Assembly: GCA_026770585.1 (NCBI GenBank)
Contig: MU646458.1
Span: 166,460 to 183,959, forward strand
Direction: 5' to 3'
Origin: Baffinella frigidus
Lineage: Eukaryota > Cryptophyceae > Cryptomonadales > Baffinellaceae
DNA: 17,500 nt
The notes beneath the pieces were generated by a model. That model was not told the origin of the DNA. It did not search any database and saw nothing but the letters and a program-made list of their open reading frames with translations. The translations under genes were made by a program, and so were the position numbers. This document shows positions 1 through 6,640 of the stretch, in pieces. Numbering within the stretch: the stretch's first letter is position 1; every line of letters begins with the position of its first letter.

Positions 1-377
1 TTTGGGATTTGGGGTTTGAGGTTGACTTGCATACCGCGGCACAAAGTAATTTTTAGGGTCTAGTGTTTAAGGTTTAGGGTTTAGGGTTTAGGGTTTAAGG
101 TTTAAGGTTTAGGGTTTGGATTTTAGGGTTGAGGGTTGAGGGTTGAGGGTTTCGGGTTCAGGTTTAAGGGTCTATGGTTTCTGGTTCAGGGTTTCGGGTT
201 TCGGGGTTACGGTTCAGGGTTTCAGGGTTTCGGGTTTCGGGGACAGGGGTTTCGGGTTCAGGGTTTAGGGTTTAGGGTTTCGGGAGTAGGGAGTAGGGAG
301 TAGGGGTTTCGGGTTTCGAGTGTAGGGAGTAGGGTGTAGGGAGTAGGGTGTAGGGGTTAGGGGTTAGGGTCACGCAC
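1..377 (+). repeat. Degenerate interstitial telomere-like repeats (TTTAGGG / TTTCGGG)
   Basis: The stretch is dominated by decayed TTTAGGG heptamers, best preserved at 62-118 and 256-280, with TTTCGGG, TTCAGGG and GAGTAGG variants between. The G-rich strand reads rightwards, so this is not a chromosome end in the leftward direction. It lies inside the presumed intron after the exon ending at 378. No coding signal was seen here. Confidence 0.85.
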
Positions 378-604
378 TGGTCCCGCCACGCAGCATGCGC
401 CTCGTCGGACGGAACCGCGTTCGCTTTCTTCTTTGCCTTCGCCTCTTGGGGTTTCGCCTCGGAGGGAGCGGGCTTGGGGGGCTTGGGGGGGTGGGGCTTT
501 CGAGGGAGGGTGGAGGTGGCGGGGGGGTGGGGGGAGGAGGAGGGGGTGGCTGAGACGAGACCATCGGGGGTGAGGGTGAAGAGTTCTGGCGCGCTGAGGA
601 GCAC
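378..604 (-). CDS. Tentative winged-helix gene exon 3: end of domain and Pro/Lys-rich tail
   Basis: The acceptor follows a pyrimidine-rich tract (CCTCTCCTAACACAG, AG at 606-605) and the donor is GTGCGTGA (377 downward), phase 2. The exon gives 75 codons: VLLSAPELFTLTPDGLVSA, then a Ser/Pro segment, PRKPHPPKPPKPAPSE, EAKAKKKANAVPSDEAHAAW and RDQ. The basic, Pro-rich composition suggests a disordered linker. The overlapping frame also stays open, as Pro- and Arg-rich low-complexity sequence, but looks less like protein. Both flanking introns begin directly in telomere-like repeats. Confidence 0.5.
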
Positions 605-3051
605 CTGTGTTAGGAGAGGTTAGGGTTAGGGTGTGGGGACAGGTTACCCAGGAATGAAGGAAATTCTTTAGGAGCCATCTATTTACCCTTAGGAAATTCC
701 TAGGCCCCTAGAGATTTGCTACCGGAGGGTCCGACGGAATGATTACAAGTGGTTTTATTCCTTCGGGAAACCCCTTGTGAGCTGCTTCGGGTTTCTGGTG
801 GTACCGACGCGACCGCGATGTATGCCACCAAAAACGCGATGTATGCCACCAAAAACAAAAAAAATGGACGATACTAGTAATAGTACATAATTTGTACAGT
901 AAATTTCGTTGGCAGGAAAGGCATTAATTGTTACATTCTCCGAGATGAGTATGCCCCCCCACAGACTAGCTCTGCCTCAGTCAGGTTCACGGATCGGTTT
1001 GCTCCAAAAGATGACGAATTTGTGCCACGGCCCCCGGGAAATCGACTTCCAGTCTGATCGTGTCATGGGCGAGGCCATGCAATTTACACCGTGTTTTTGC
1101 TATCTTCGGGTGGAGTTTGTGCTATTGTGCAGCTATGTCGAAGATAAGATAGCAAAATCTGACAAAATTCACCCTGAAGATAGCATAAAAGGCGGTTTGA
1201 ATTGCATGGCCTCGGACACTAGTTTTGAGGGTACCGGATTAACTCAGGCAAATAAATTGAGATCATCCACACAGCGGGCTACGAAGGGATTTTCGGCCCA
1301 CGTCAGTCCGACTTTCCGATACCTTATCCGCAGGAACCCCCCTATGTCCCTAAGGTGCTAGCTACCGTAGGGCCTCTGGATCATTCACTAAGGGGTTATC
1401 CAAAATCTCTTTGAAGTCCGCTGTATGGGGAGCTCAGGTTAGCGATGGTCAGTAGAGATGCGAAGCGAGCGCCTCCGACGCTTCGGTAGGTCCGGTTGTA
1501 CATTAAGTATCGTCACGCCATGTAGGTTACGTTCGCGGTCACTTAGTTCGAGCTCTCTTTGGACGCCTTACGTTTATGGACCGAGATTGTTCTGTGTGGT
1601 AAACACATTGCCGAAATGGAGCCCGCGCACACCACACCATTTCAAGGAATGTCCAAAGGGCTCAGAATAGTCAGCCAACCCGGGTGAGGCAGAGCTAGGA
1701 GGCTGTTGGGACATGATTGATTGATTAGATTCCGCAGCAGCCCACGCAAACCACACCGTGAGGAATGTTCAAAGGGCTCAGGGCTCAGGGCCTCAGGTTC
1801 TAGCTCTGGCTGCGTTGATCTGGTCGCCTCAAAATGATGAGACCGGTAGTGGATTCCCCTGTTGTGTGGTACTCGTCCTAGCTCTGTCCCACTAAATCTC
1901 GTCTCATCGTTATTAGTTTTAAATAAGGATCTCCAGTACAAATTAACCGTCCATATACGTCTTAATTTTTTTTCATGATGAGACGAAACTTAACTCGAAC
2001 AGAGCTAGATGTCCGTCAACGTTTTGGTGTGAAAACGACCAGCCACCCCGACTGAGGCAGTCCACCAACCCTGGAGGTCCACATCGTCGATTTTAAAACC
2101 TCAATTTGCCTTGGCAGACCCTCCGAAAAAGGGAGTCTGCCCAGGTAAAACCAAGGATTTAAAATCGACGATTTGGTCCTCCCGTGAGGGTTGGTGGGAG
2201 CAAAGAAGTTGATCAGAAGTTGTCCTGGGCGAGTGTTCTGCGTCGGACCTGAGGCCCCAAGCCGCCCTTAAACCTGAACCCTGAAGCCTCAACCCTAAAC
2301 TCTAAACACTAAACCCTCAGGCCCAGCCGTTTTGGTTTCGAGGGCAGGGTTCCACACGGACCTCTTTGAGCTTCACGGACGATCCTTTTTTCCGCGGGAA
2401 AACGGTGCCCAACACCTGCACGGATATTTCCTTTCCGTCTTGCTGCTTGAGGTATGAGTGCAACCTGCAACAACCTTCGGAGTCAGGCAGCTTTGGCGAA
2501 CGCTTGGAATCCTGTGCTCGTGAACAAGGGGGCATTTCCATATGATTCCCCTAGGATTTCACCGTAGGATTTCCCTAGGATTTCACCCTGGGATTTCCCC
2601 CTCGCAGATTCCCCCCGCTCCTCGCAGACCCCCCCGAGGATTTCTAGGGTAGGACTATGGCCAGGGCCTAAATGTCTAGGGGCAAGGTGCTCCTATCGAA
2701 AGAGGCAGAGTCGCGGGTTTGTTCGCATGGGAGGGGGGGGGGGGGGGGTGAGAGAGAGGGGAGAGAGAGAGGAGAGGAGGGCAGGGCAGGGCGGGGCGCG
2801 CACTTGTTCCGATAGCCGTTGAGCAAGGCCTCTTTGGCCGCGGAGGCCATTTTGCAGCGTGTCCACCATGGTGCTTTTCTTGGATTGGTGGCAGCGCTGG
2901 GGGGGGACATGGGCGGGAGGGCTGTCTTGGCGAGGCCATGACCAGGGTTGCCGACCATTGGCGGGAGTGAAAACCCCGAGGAAGAGGCCAGGGCGGTCAT
3001 GAGAACGACGGCGCACATCGTGAGGTGAGGTGTTGGATAGACGCTCGCCAT
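378..3051 (-). CDS. Tentative 3-exon gene: signal-like N-terminus plus winged-helix-like region, partial at 3' end
   Basis: The proposed exons are 3051-2804, 2464-2362 and 604-378; the gene continues beyond the left edge. The exon 1/2 junction splits an AAG codon (AA|G) and the exon 2/3 junction is phase 0. The joined frame reads ...ALLNGYRNK-LHSYLKQQ..., GKEISVQVLGTVFPRK, GSSVKLKE-VLLSAPELF, TLTPDGLVS, then a Pro/Lys-rich tail. The middle (about residues 75-135) has the pattern of small winged-helix domains such as OST-HTH: a helix, L..YL, a recognition helix, LK..L..AP.LF.L, then a DG wing. Each exon alone is weak; that the frames join into one coherent domain is the main support. The start is ambiguous: ATG 3051 gives a hydrophobic signal-like segment, whereas ATG 2850 gives a plain soluble protein, which would suit a nucleic-acid-binding role better. 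I do not recognise a specific family. Confidence 0.45.
815..856. repeat. Two 21-bp tandem units
   Basis: The unit GCGATGTATGCCACCAAAAAC occurs at 815 and again at 836 with no change. It lies in the long presumed intron between exons ending at 2362 and starting at 604. Confidence 0.85.
1071..1213. mobile_element. MITE-like imperfect inverted repeat, about 143 bp
   Basis: The ends GAGGCCATGCAATTT and its complement at 1199-1213 begin arms that stay complementary for about 55-60 bp through GCTATCTTC and GGGTG, with several mismatches and small gaps. No transposase is present. An accidental open frame at 909-1361 crosses it and is not credible as a gene. The element sits in the presumed intron of the minus-strand gene. 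Confidence 0.6.
1621..1781 (+). repeat. Diverged direct repeat, two copies of about 42-45 bp
   Basis: Positions 1621-1665 and 1740-1781 share CACACCACACC-like sequence followed by AGGAATGTCCAAAGGGCTCAG, differing by a 3-base gap and a few substitutions. A related segment with TGAGGCAG and CCAACC recurs near 2055. This looks like decayed dispersed-repeat sequence. Confidence 0.6.
1878..2008. mobile_element. MITE-like inverted repeat, about 131 bp
   Basis: CTAGCTCTGT at the left end pairs with ACAGAGCTAG at the right end, and the complementarity continues through CTCGTCTCATC / GATGAGACGA, giving arms of about 35 bp around an AT-rich centre. A partial further copy (CTAGCTCTGG...GATGAGACC) lies just upstream at about 1799-1845. 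No clear target-site duplication was seen. Confidence 0.6.
2061..2199. mobile_element. MITE-like inverted repeat with nested small hairpin
   Basis: The outer arms pair TCCACCAACCCT and ATCGTCGATTTTAAA on the left with their complements at 2156-2199. A second hairpin, GGCAGAC...GTCTGCC (2114-2140), sits in the middle. This is the third inverted-repeat element within the same presumed intron. Confidence 0.65.
2275..2322 (+). repeat. Short decayed CCCTAAA-type repeat
   Basis: Six or so degenerate units such as CCCTAAA, CTCTAAA and CACTAAA lie immediately left of the exon ending at 2362. Confidence 0.6.
2362..2464 (-). CDS. Tentative winged-helix gene exon 2
   Basis: The acceptor GGTTGTTGCAG (AG at 2466-2465) and the donor GTCCGT (2361 downward) enclose 103 nt. 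One base completes the codon split from exon 1, and 34 codons follow: LHSYLKQQDGKEISVQVLG, then TVFPRKKGSSVKLKE. The donor has C at positions 3 and 4, which is unusual, although G at position 5 is kept. The charged, helix-forming composition contrasts with the translations of neighbouring frames. Confidence 0.45.
2731..2790 (+). repeat. Poly-G run and GA-rich low-complexity tract
   Basis: An uninterrupted run of about 18 G is followed by GAGAGA and GGGCAGGGCGGGG sequence. It lies in the presumed intron just after the exon ending at 2804. Homopolymer length is likely to be unreliable in assembly. Confidence 0.8.
2804..3051 (-). CDS. Tentative winged-helix gene exon 1, possible signal / bipartite targeting sequence
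   Basis: From ATG 3051-3049 the frame runs 82 codons to a GTGCGC donor (2803 downward), phase 2. Residues 12-30 contain CAVVLMTALASSSGFSLPP: a hydrophobic core, small residues, then Phe. A Phe just after the cleavage site is the hallmark of plastid bipartite targeting in algae with red-derived secondary plastids, so plastid import is one possibility. A Ser/Pro-rich stretch without many acidic residues follows. A second in-frame ATG at 2850-2848 (MASAAKEALLNGYRNK) is an equally reasonable start. Confidence 0.4.
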
Positions 3052-3161
3052 CCACCCGGACGACCTGGGCAGGTCGTTCGTGGTTTGGAAGTCGTGGTCG
3101 GATTTTCTCGGGATCTGCCGATACAGGAAAAATCTGGCTAATTCCCCACTTCCGGTGTGAT

Positions 3162-3228
3162 GGGCTGACGCGTGTGGTGGGCTGACACGTGTGGTGGACT
3201 GACGCGTGTCGTGAACTGACGATGGGCA
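3162..3228 (+). repeat. 17-bp tandem repeat, about 4 copies
   Basis: Units start at 3162, 3179, 3196 and 3213 and read GGGCTGACGCGTGTGGT with substitutions; the last is partial. The core CTGACGCG also recurs in the 16-bp array near 4.05 kb. Confidence 0.85.
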
Positions 3229-3242
3229 CGGGGACACCCAGC

Positions 3243-3345
3243 CACGGGGGCACCCCACATGCACGGGGGCACCCAACATGCACGGGGGCACCCCACATGC
3301 ACGGGGGCACCCAACATGCACGGGGACACCCAAAACATACTTCCA
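3243..3345 (+). repeat. 19-bp minisatellite, about 5 copies in alternating variants
   Basis: Units start at 3243, 3262, 3281, 3300 and 3319. They read CACGGGGGCACCCCACATG and CACGGGGGCACCCAACATG in strict alternation, so the true unit may be 38 bp. The fifth unit is diverged. Long open frames on both strands across it are Cys/Pro/His-rich artefacts of the repeat. Confidence 0.9.
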
Positions 3346-3458
3346 AAACAAAGAAACAATGGGACACTATCCATCGCCCATGACTGCCCATCGACGTGCC
3401 TCCTACCCTGGCAAGCCCAGAAGGACTGTACTTACAACACCCACGCCAGCTTCTCACT

Positions 3459-3474
3459 CTGCCACTCGTGGCAG
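3459..3474. repeat. 16-bp hairpin motif, copy 1
   Basis: CTGCCACTCGTGGCAG forms a 7-bp stem with a 2-base loop. The identical motif recurs at 3726-3741, the two flanking the CCCTAAA array, with loosely similar CTCGCT sequence after each. Confidence 0.6.
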
Positions 3475-3556
3475 ACAGAGCTCGCTTGCCCCCATCAATC
3501 AATTCAACACAACAACTAAGTCCAAACCATCTCGGCTCTCCACTCGTCTCATCCCC

Positions 3557-3690
3557 TCTAAACCCTAAACCCTAAACCCTAAACCCTAAACCCAAAACCC
3601 TAAACCCTAAACCCTAAACCATACACCCTAAACCCTGAACCCTAAATCCTAAACCCAGAACCCTAAACCCTAAACCCTAAACCCTAAACC
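3557..3690 (+). repeat. Interstitial telomere-like CCCTAAA array
   Basis: About 18 CCCTAAA units lie here, many perfect and some variants (CCATACA, CCTGAA, CCAGAA). The orientation is opposite to the array at the left edge. No gene is visible between 3.35 and 4.4 kb. Confidence 0.95.
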
Positions 3691-3725
3691 ACCGCAGATG
3701 AACCATTATTAAGAAACACCTCACG

Positions 3726-3741
3726 CTGCCACTCGTGGCAG
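3726..3741. repeat. 16-bp hairpin motif, copy 2
   Basis: Identical to the motif at 3459-3474. It lies on the other side of the CCCTAAA array. Confidence 0.6.
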
Positions 3742-4036
3742 CCCCAGCTCGCTACAGAACAAGAACAAGACCATCGACGACATCGCTCTACAGGCCATTT
3801 TTTTTTTTTAAAGATAAGGAAAAGGGTGCAAGAAAAGGGGGCTCGGTCCAACCCAAGTGGGTAGTTCCGGGGAGCTCACCCGTAGATTACTCCCAACTCC
3901 TCAAGAGTGAGGTGGGTTGTGGCCTTCGATGTGAGTGTAAATAAAAGCACCAACGCACCAAAGGCTAATTCCCCTGGGTGTTGACGCGCCTGAGTACTGT
4001 TGCGCGTGAATGCTGATGCGGGTGAGCGCTGTAGCG

Positions 4037-4100
4037 GTGCTAACGCGGGTGGGTGCTAACGTGGGTGGGTACTAACGCGGGTGGGGACTGACGCGGGAGG
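4037..4100 (+). repeat. 16-bp tandem repeat, about 4 copies
   Basis: Units follow GCTAACGCGGGTGGGT with substitutions; more decayed units (GCTGATGCGGGTGAG) extend left to about 3980. The last unit contains ACTGACGCGGG, linking it to the 17-bp array at 3.16 kb. Confidence 0.75.
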
Positions 4101-4148
4101 ATTTGGTGACTTGCTGCTGCTGTCCTCTAACGCTAGGATTGCCCTTGT

Positions 4149-4252
4149 CTAACTTTGCTGACTTCCGTGCACTGGGGGAAACCTCTACACACTCACCTGT
4201 CTCTCTCCCTTAACTTTGCTGACTTCCGTACATTGGGGGAAACCTCTACATT
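4149..4252 (+). repeat. Direct repeat, two 42-bp copies
   Basis: TAACTTTGCTGACTTCCGT, followed by a nearly identical GGGGGAAACCTCTACA segment, occurs at 4149-4190 and 4211-4252. A pyrimidine-rich spacer of about 20 bp separates the copies. No gene is seen here. Confidence 0.85.
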
Positions 4253-4448
4253 TATTTGGTTTGACATCTGAGGTATCCGTGGTTGGAGCACCTGTGAGCC
4301 TAACAATGGGATACCATATGGGCCGTCAGCCGACTTGCTTTATCCTGAGTGTGTGTGCAAGCATGTATCTCTTTCGTCTAACTCAAACGCCCGATGGGGA
4401 CACCCTTTAGCCAGTTCTGCCGCGATCCTCAGTACAGGAGAGGGGGGC

Positions 4449-4690
4449 TTGATGTGATCCGAAAGGAAGCATGGCCTTTCTACAGAACAAGTTCCGGTGT
4501 CCGCCTATGTTGGGAGCTCGAAAGGACCTAAAGGACCCCTGTCCGCCTATGGGTGGGAGTTCCAAGAATCTCGAGGACACAAAGGCGGCACCCCCGCCGC
4601 AGCAGCAGTACATCCAGCTCCAGCAGCAGTCCGTTAGGTCCTTTAGGTTCGGACACTGGAACTGGTTCTGTGGGAAAACCCTGCTTCCTC
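4449..4690. mobile_element. Inverted-repeat element with CAG-rich centre
   Basis: GGAAGCATGG...CTACAGAACAAGTTCC followed by GGTGTCCG (from 4465) pairs with an inverted copy ending at about 4688, with mismatches, so both strands show similar open frames. The centre carries CAGCAGCAG runs. The part GATCCGAAAG...CCTAAAGGACC also resembles segments at 13.49-13.6 kb and, inverted, at 16.18-16.29 kb, marking a dispersed family. Confidence 0.65.
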
Positions 4691-4738
4691 CAGTCACCGC
4701 CCACGTCCTTGCAGTTTCAGTGCCCCAAACCCACTCTA

Positions 4739-4900
4739 ATAGGGTAATGGACTAAAAATGGGGTAGTTAGGCCTACGGCATTGCCTAGGACCTCCTACCG
4801 TAGGCCGAGACCTTTTGGTCCTAGGAGCCCTCGGCCTACGGTAGGAGGTCCTAGGCAATCCCGTAGGCCTAACTACCCCATTTTCAGCCCATTAGCCTAT
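4739..4900. mobile_element. MITE-like long hairpin, 162 bp, about 70-bp arms
   Basis: The inner 54 bp of each arm (4755-4808 and 4831-4884) match with a single mismatch. The outer 16 bp match with a few changes, ending ATAGG(G/C)TAATGG. The 22-bp loop holds its own small hairpin GACCTTTTGGTC. The core words CCTACGGTAGG and GCCTAGG recur in the element at 5.1 kb, suggesting related families. Confidence 0.85.
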
Positions 4901-5103
4901 GAACTCGCGGCGAGAAGGACTGAGTCGCTTGACTCAAGCTTCCGGGCTTCGGGATTCGTCGATGCACTCAAATGAGTCGCTTGACTCTGCAGACTCTACA
5001 GGCGAAGTTTCGGCCACGCCTCCGTGAGGCTTTATTCATTCCCTGCCAGGGGGGTTATTCTTTCCCCGCGAGGGGGCTTCACCATTTCAGGTTTCAGCCT
5101 ACT

Positions 5104-5254
5104 GCAAGGGCAACGCTCTACATGGGTACCTCGCTCATAAGAAACCGCCTCCCCCTAGGTCCCTACGGTAGGCCTATGCCTAGGGCCCTACGGTGGTCCT
5201 ATGGGGGGTGCAGTTTCTTATGGGCGAGGTACCCCTGTACCCTAGCAAGGGCAA
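5104..5254. mobile_element. MITE with TIR TACAxGGGTACCTCGC and 10-bp target-site duplication
   Basis: Arms of about 55 bp from 5119 and 5239 inwards are complementary (GGGTACCTCGCYCATAAGAAAC core). The repeat GCAAGGGCAA lies at 5104-5113 and 5245-5254, five bases outside the visible TIR on each side. The element would then be 131 bp (5114-5244) with a 10-bp duplication, a length typical of Mutator-type transposition (inference). It has no coding capacity. Confidence 0.8.
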
Positions 5255-5503
5255 AGCCGGAGTTCCCCGTATGCATAACGTAGCCACCTGGGACATCAGG
5301 TCACGTCCCACTGCAAATGTGTAGCAATTTTCGTGCATGTGGGGACCTCCGGTGTTTGAATTAAATACCTGCCTGGATTAAATTCTTAAACAACTAAGGA
5401 GGGGCCTGCTGTCCCCATGGTCCAACACGTTCCCCGTGGATTAGTTAGCTCGCCCTAGTGGATGAGACATTAGTTCCCATACCTACCCTGCGGGGTGGTC
5501 CAG

Positions 5504-5692
5504 GGCAGCTTGAGCCCTCCGGTCTCGTCGGATGATGGAGATGAGGCGGAGGGGAGAGAGGATGGGGAGAGGAGGCGGGAGAGGATGAGAGAGGTGGGGA
5601 GGGAGAGGATGGGAGAGACGGAGAGAGGAGGGGGAGGCAGAGGAGGGGGGAGTTGGGGAGAGATGGGGAGAGAGAGGGAGGAAGAGCCGGTT
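5504..5692 (+). CDS. Weak candidate exon, acidic/Arg-rich, phase 0-0
   Basis: A CAG acceptor (5501-5503) and a perfect GTAAGTAT donor (5693-5700) enclose exactly 63 open codons. These start GSLSPPVSSDDGDEAEG and then become Glu/Arg/Gly repeats. The latter part is a GA microsatellite, so the open frame may be accidental. No partner exon was found. A second GTAAGTAT lies 80 bp downstream at 5773. Confidence 0.2.
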
Positions 5693-5768
5693 GTAAGTAT
5701 GCGAGAGAGGGAGGGAGAGGGAGAAGGAGAGACCGAGGGAGCGAGAGAGAGAGAGAGAGGGCGAGAGA
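5540..5768 (+). repeat. GA-rich microsatellite tract
   Basis: Long runs of GAGAGG, GGGAGA and GAGAGAGA occur with few pyrimidines. Reverse-strand Ser/Leu/Pro open frames here are artefacts. Confidence 0.85.
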
Positions 5769-5977
5769 GCTTGTAAGTATTCCCTAAAATTGCCATAGCG
5801 CTACGCCGATAACTTGGCTCCCAACAGTCACTGCGAGTCGGCAAGGGCGCGTGCAAGGACCGAGAGAGGACGAGAGAGGTCAAGTAATTACCATGTATCA
5901 AAGATCTGTGCAACACTCTGTCCTGAGACGTGAGAGTCCCTGAGAGTTGGATGACGGACGCCGTCGTGTCTGGATTC

Positions 5978-6187
5978 GTAGTCCACCCAGCCTACTGTAG
6001 GGTCCTAGGGGGGCGGCGATTTCTCATGAGCGAGGTACCCCTGTAAAGCCACTCCATGAGATGGAGTGGCTTTACTTTCGCTGCACCCAGAATCTGGGTG
6101 TAACGTGACCAACTTTGTGCTAGGAAAGACCTTAAAGTCAACTTCCTCGGGGCAAGTTGGCTTTTACAAAGAGACTTGTAGTCCACC
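5978..6187. mobile_element. Partial copy of the TACAGGGGTACCTCGC family plus hairpins, flanked by a 10-bp direct repeat
   Basis: GTAGTCCACC occurs at 5978-5987 and 6178-6187. Between them, 6000-6045 reads like the right half of the 5.1-kb MITE (GAGCGAGGTACCCCTGTA). It is followed by a perfect 15-bp stem (6043-6057 with 6061-6075, 3-base loop) and a 7-bp stem CACCCAG/CTGGGTG (6084-6100). The left half of the MITE is missing. Confidence 0.55.
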
Positions 6188-6242
6188 GTGTGGCCTGCTA
6201 GGTTAGAGAGAGCAGAAGGTTGGCCAGGAGTCTCATGCCAGC

Positions 6243-6364
6243 TACTTCTCTCTCTCTCTCTCCGTCCCTCCCCCCTCCCCCCCAGCGCTCCCCCTCTCCC
6301 TCTCTCCCTCTCTCCCTCTCTTCACTCTCCCTTTCTCTCTCCCTCTCTCACCCCCCCCCCCCCC
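6243..6364 (+). repeat. CT-rich / poly-C low-complexity tract
   Basis: TCTCTCTC, CTCCCTCTCTC units and a 14-C run fill the stretch just past the stop codon of the ANK-RING gene, so it would lie in that gene's 3' untranslated or downstream region, purine-rich on the coding strand. No other gene is seen between 5.8 and 6.43 kb. Confidence 0.85.
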
Positions 6365-6436
6365 GAGAGAGAAACGACGCACGGCTGCCGCGGCGCGCGC
6401 ACCATCGCGTCGCAGGCACGTGGCTGACAGGCTGAA

Positions 6437-6640
6437 TCAGTTGTCGAAGACGCGCACCGAGCCGTGGACCGGGTCGCGGCATATCGGGCACCGCCGGTCG
6501 GCTCCCGCATTGAGCCGCGCGAGGCACTCGGCGCACACGCACCTGTGCCCGCACGGCAGCAGCGCCATGATGGGCGCGCGCTCCATGCAGACCACGCACG
6601 GCCTCGCCCCCCCCTGCTGCCCCGCCGCAGCCCCTCCCGC
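6437..6640 (-). CDS. ANK-RING gene terminal exon: RING finger and stop
   Basis: The acceptor is CTGTCCGCAG (AG at 6642-6641) and the exon runs 67 codons to TGA at 6439-6437. After a Gly/Ala/Gln linker it reads CVVCMERAPIMALLPCGHRC and then a CxxC and CPICR. The spacing is C-x2-C-x11-C-x-H-x3-C-x2-C-x11-C-x2-C, a C3HC4 RING, with an extra Cys between the His and the fifth ligand. The Pro-Ile between the last two Cys and the following Arg are E2-contact positions in known RINGs. The chain stops 13 residues after the last Cys, as in other C-terminal RING E3s. Confidence 0.92.
   Translation of the reverse strand, partial: AGGAAAGQQGGARPCVVCMERAPIMALLPCGHRCVCAECLARLNAGADRRCPICRDPVHGSVRVFDN

Noticed and set aside
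909-1361. 150-codon plus-strand open frame
   Set aside because: It runs through both arms of an inverted-repeat element, has no domain-like pattern and conflicts with the minus-strand gene whose intron contains it.
2693-3502. 269-codon minus-strand open frame
   Set aside because: Its first half is the translated 17- and 19-bp tandem repeats and its end a poly-Pro low-complexity tract; it overlaps, in another frame, the better-supported exon at 3051-2804.
4407-4755. Similar open frames on both strands
   Set aside because: They mirror each other because the DNA is an inverted repeat; no start context or domain supports them.
5470-5916. 148-codon minus-strand Ser/Leu/Pro-rich frame
   Set aside because: It is the reverse reading of a GA microsatellite.
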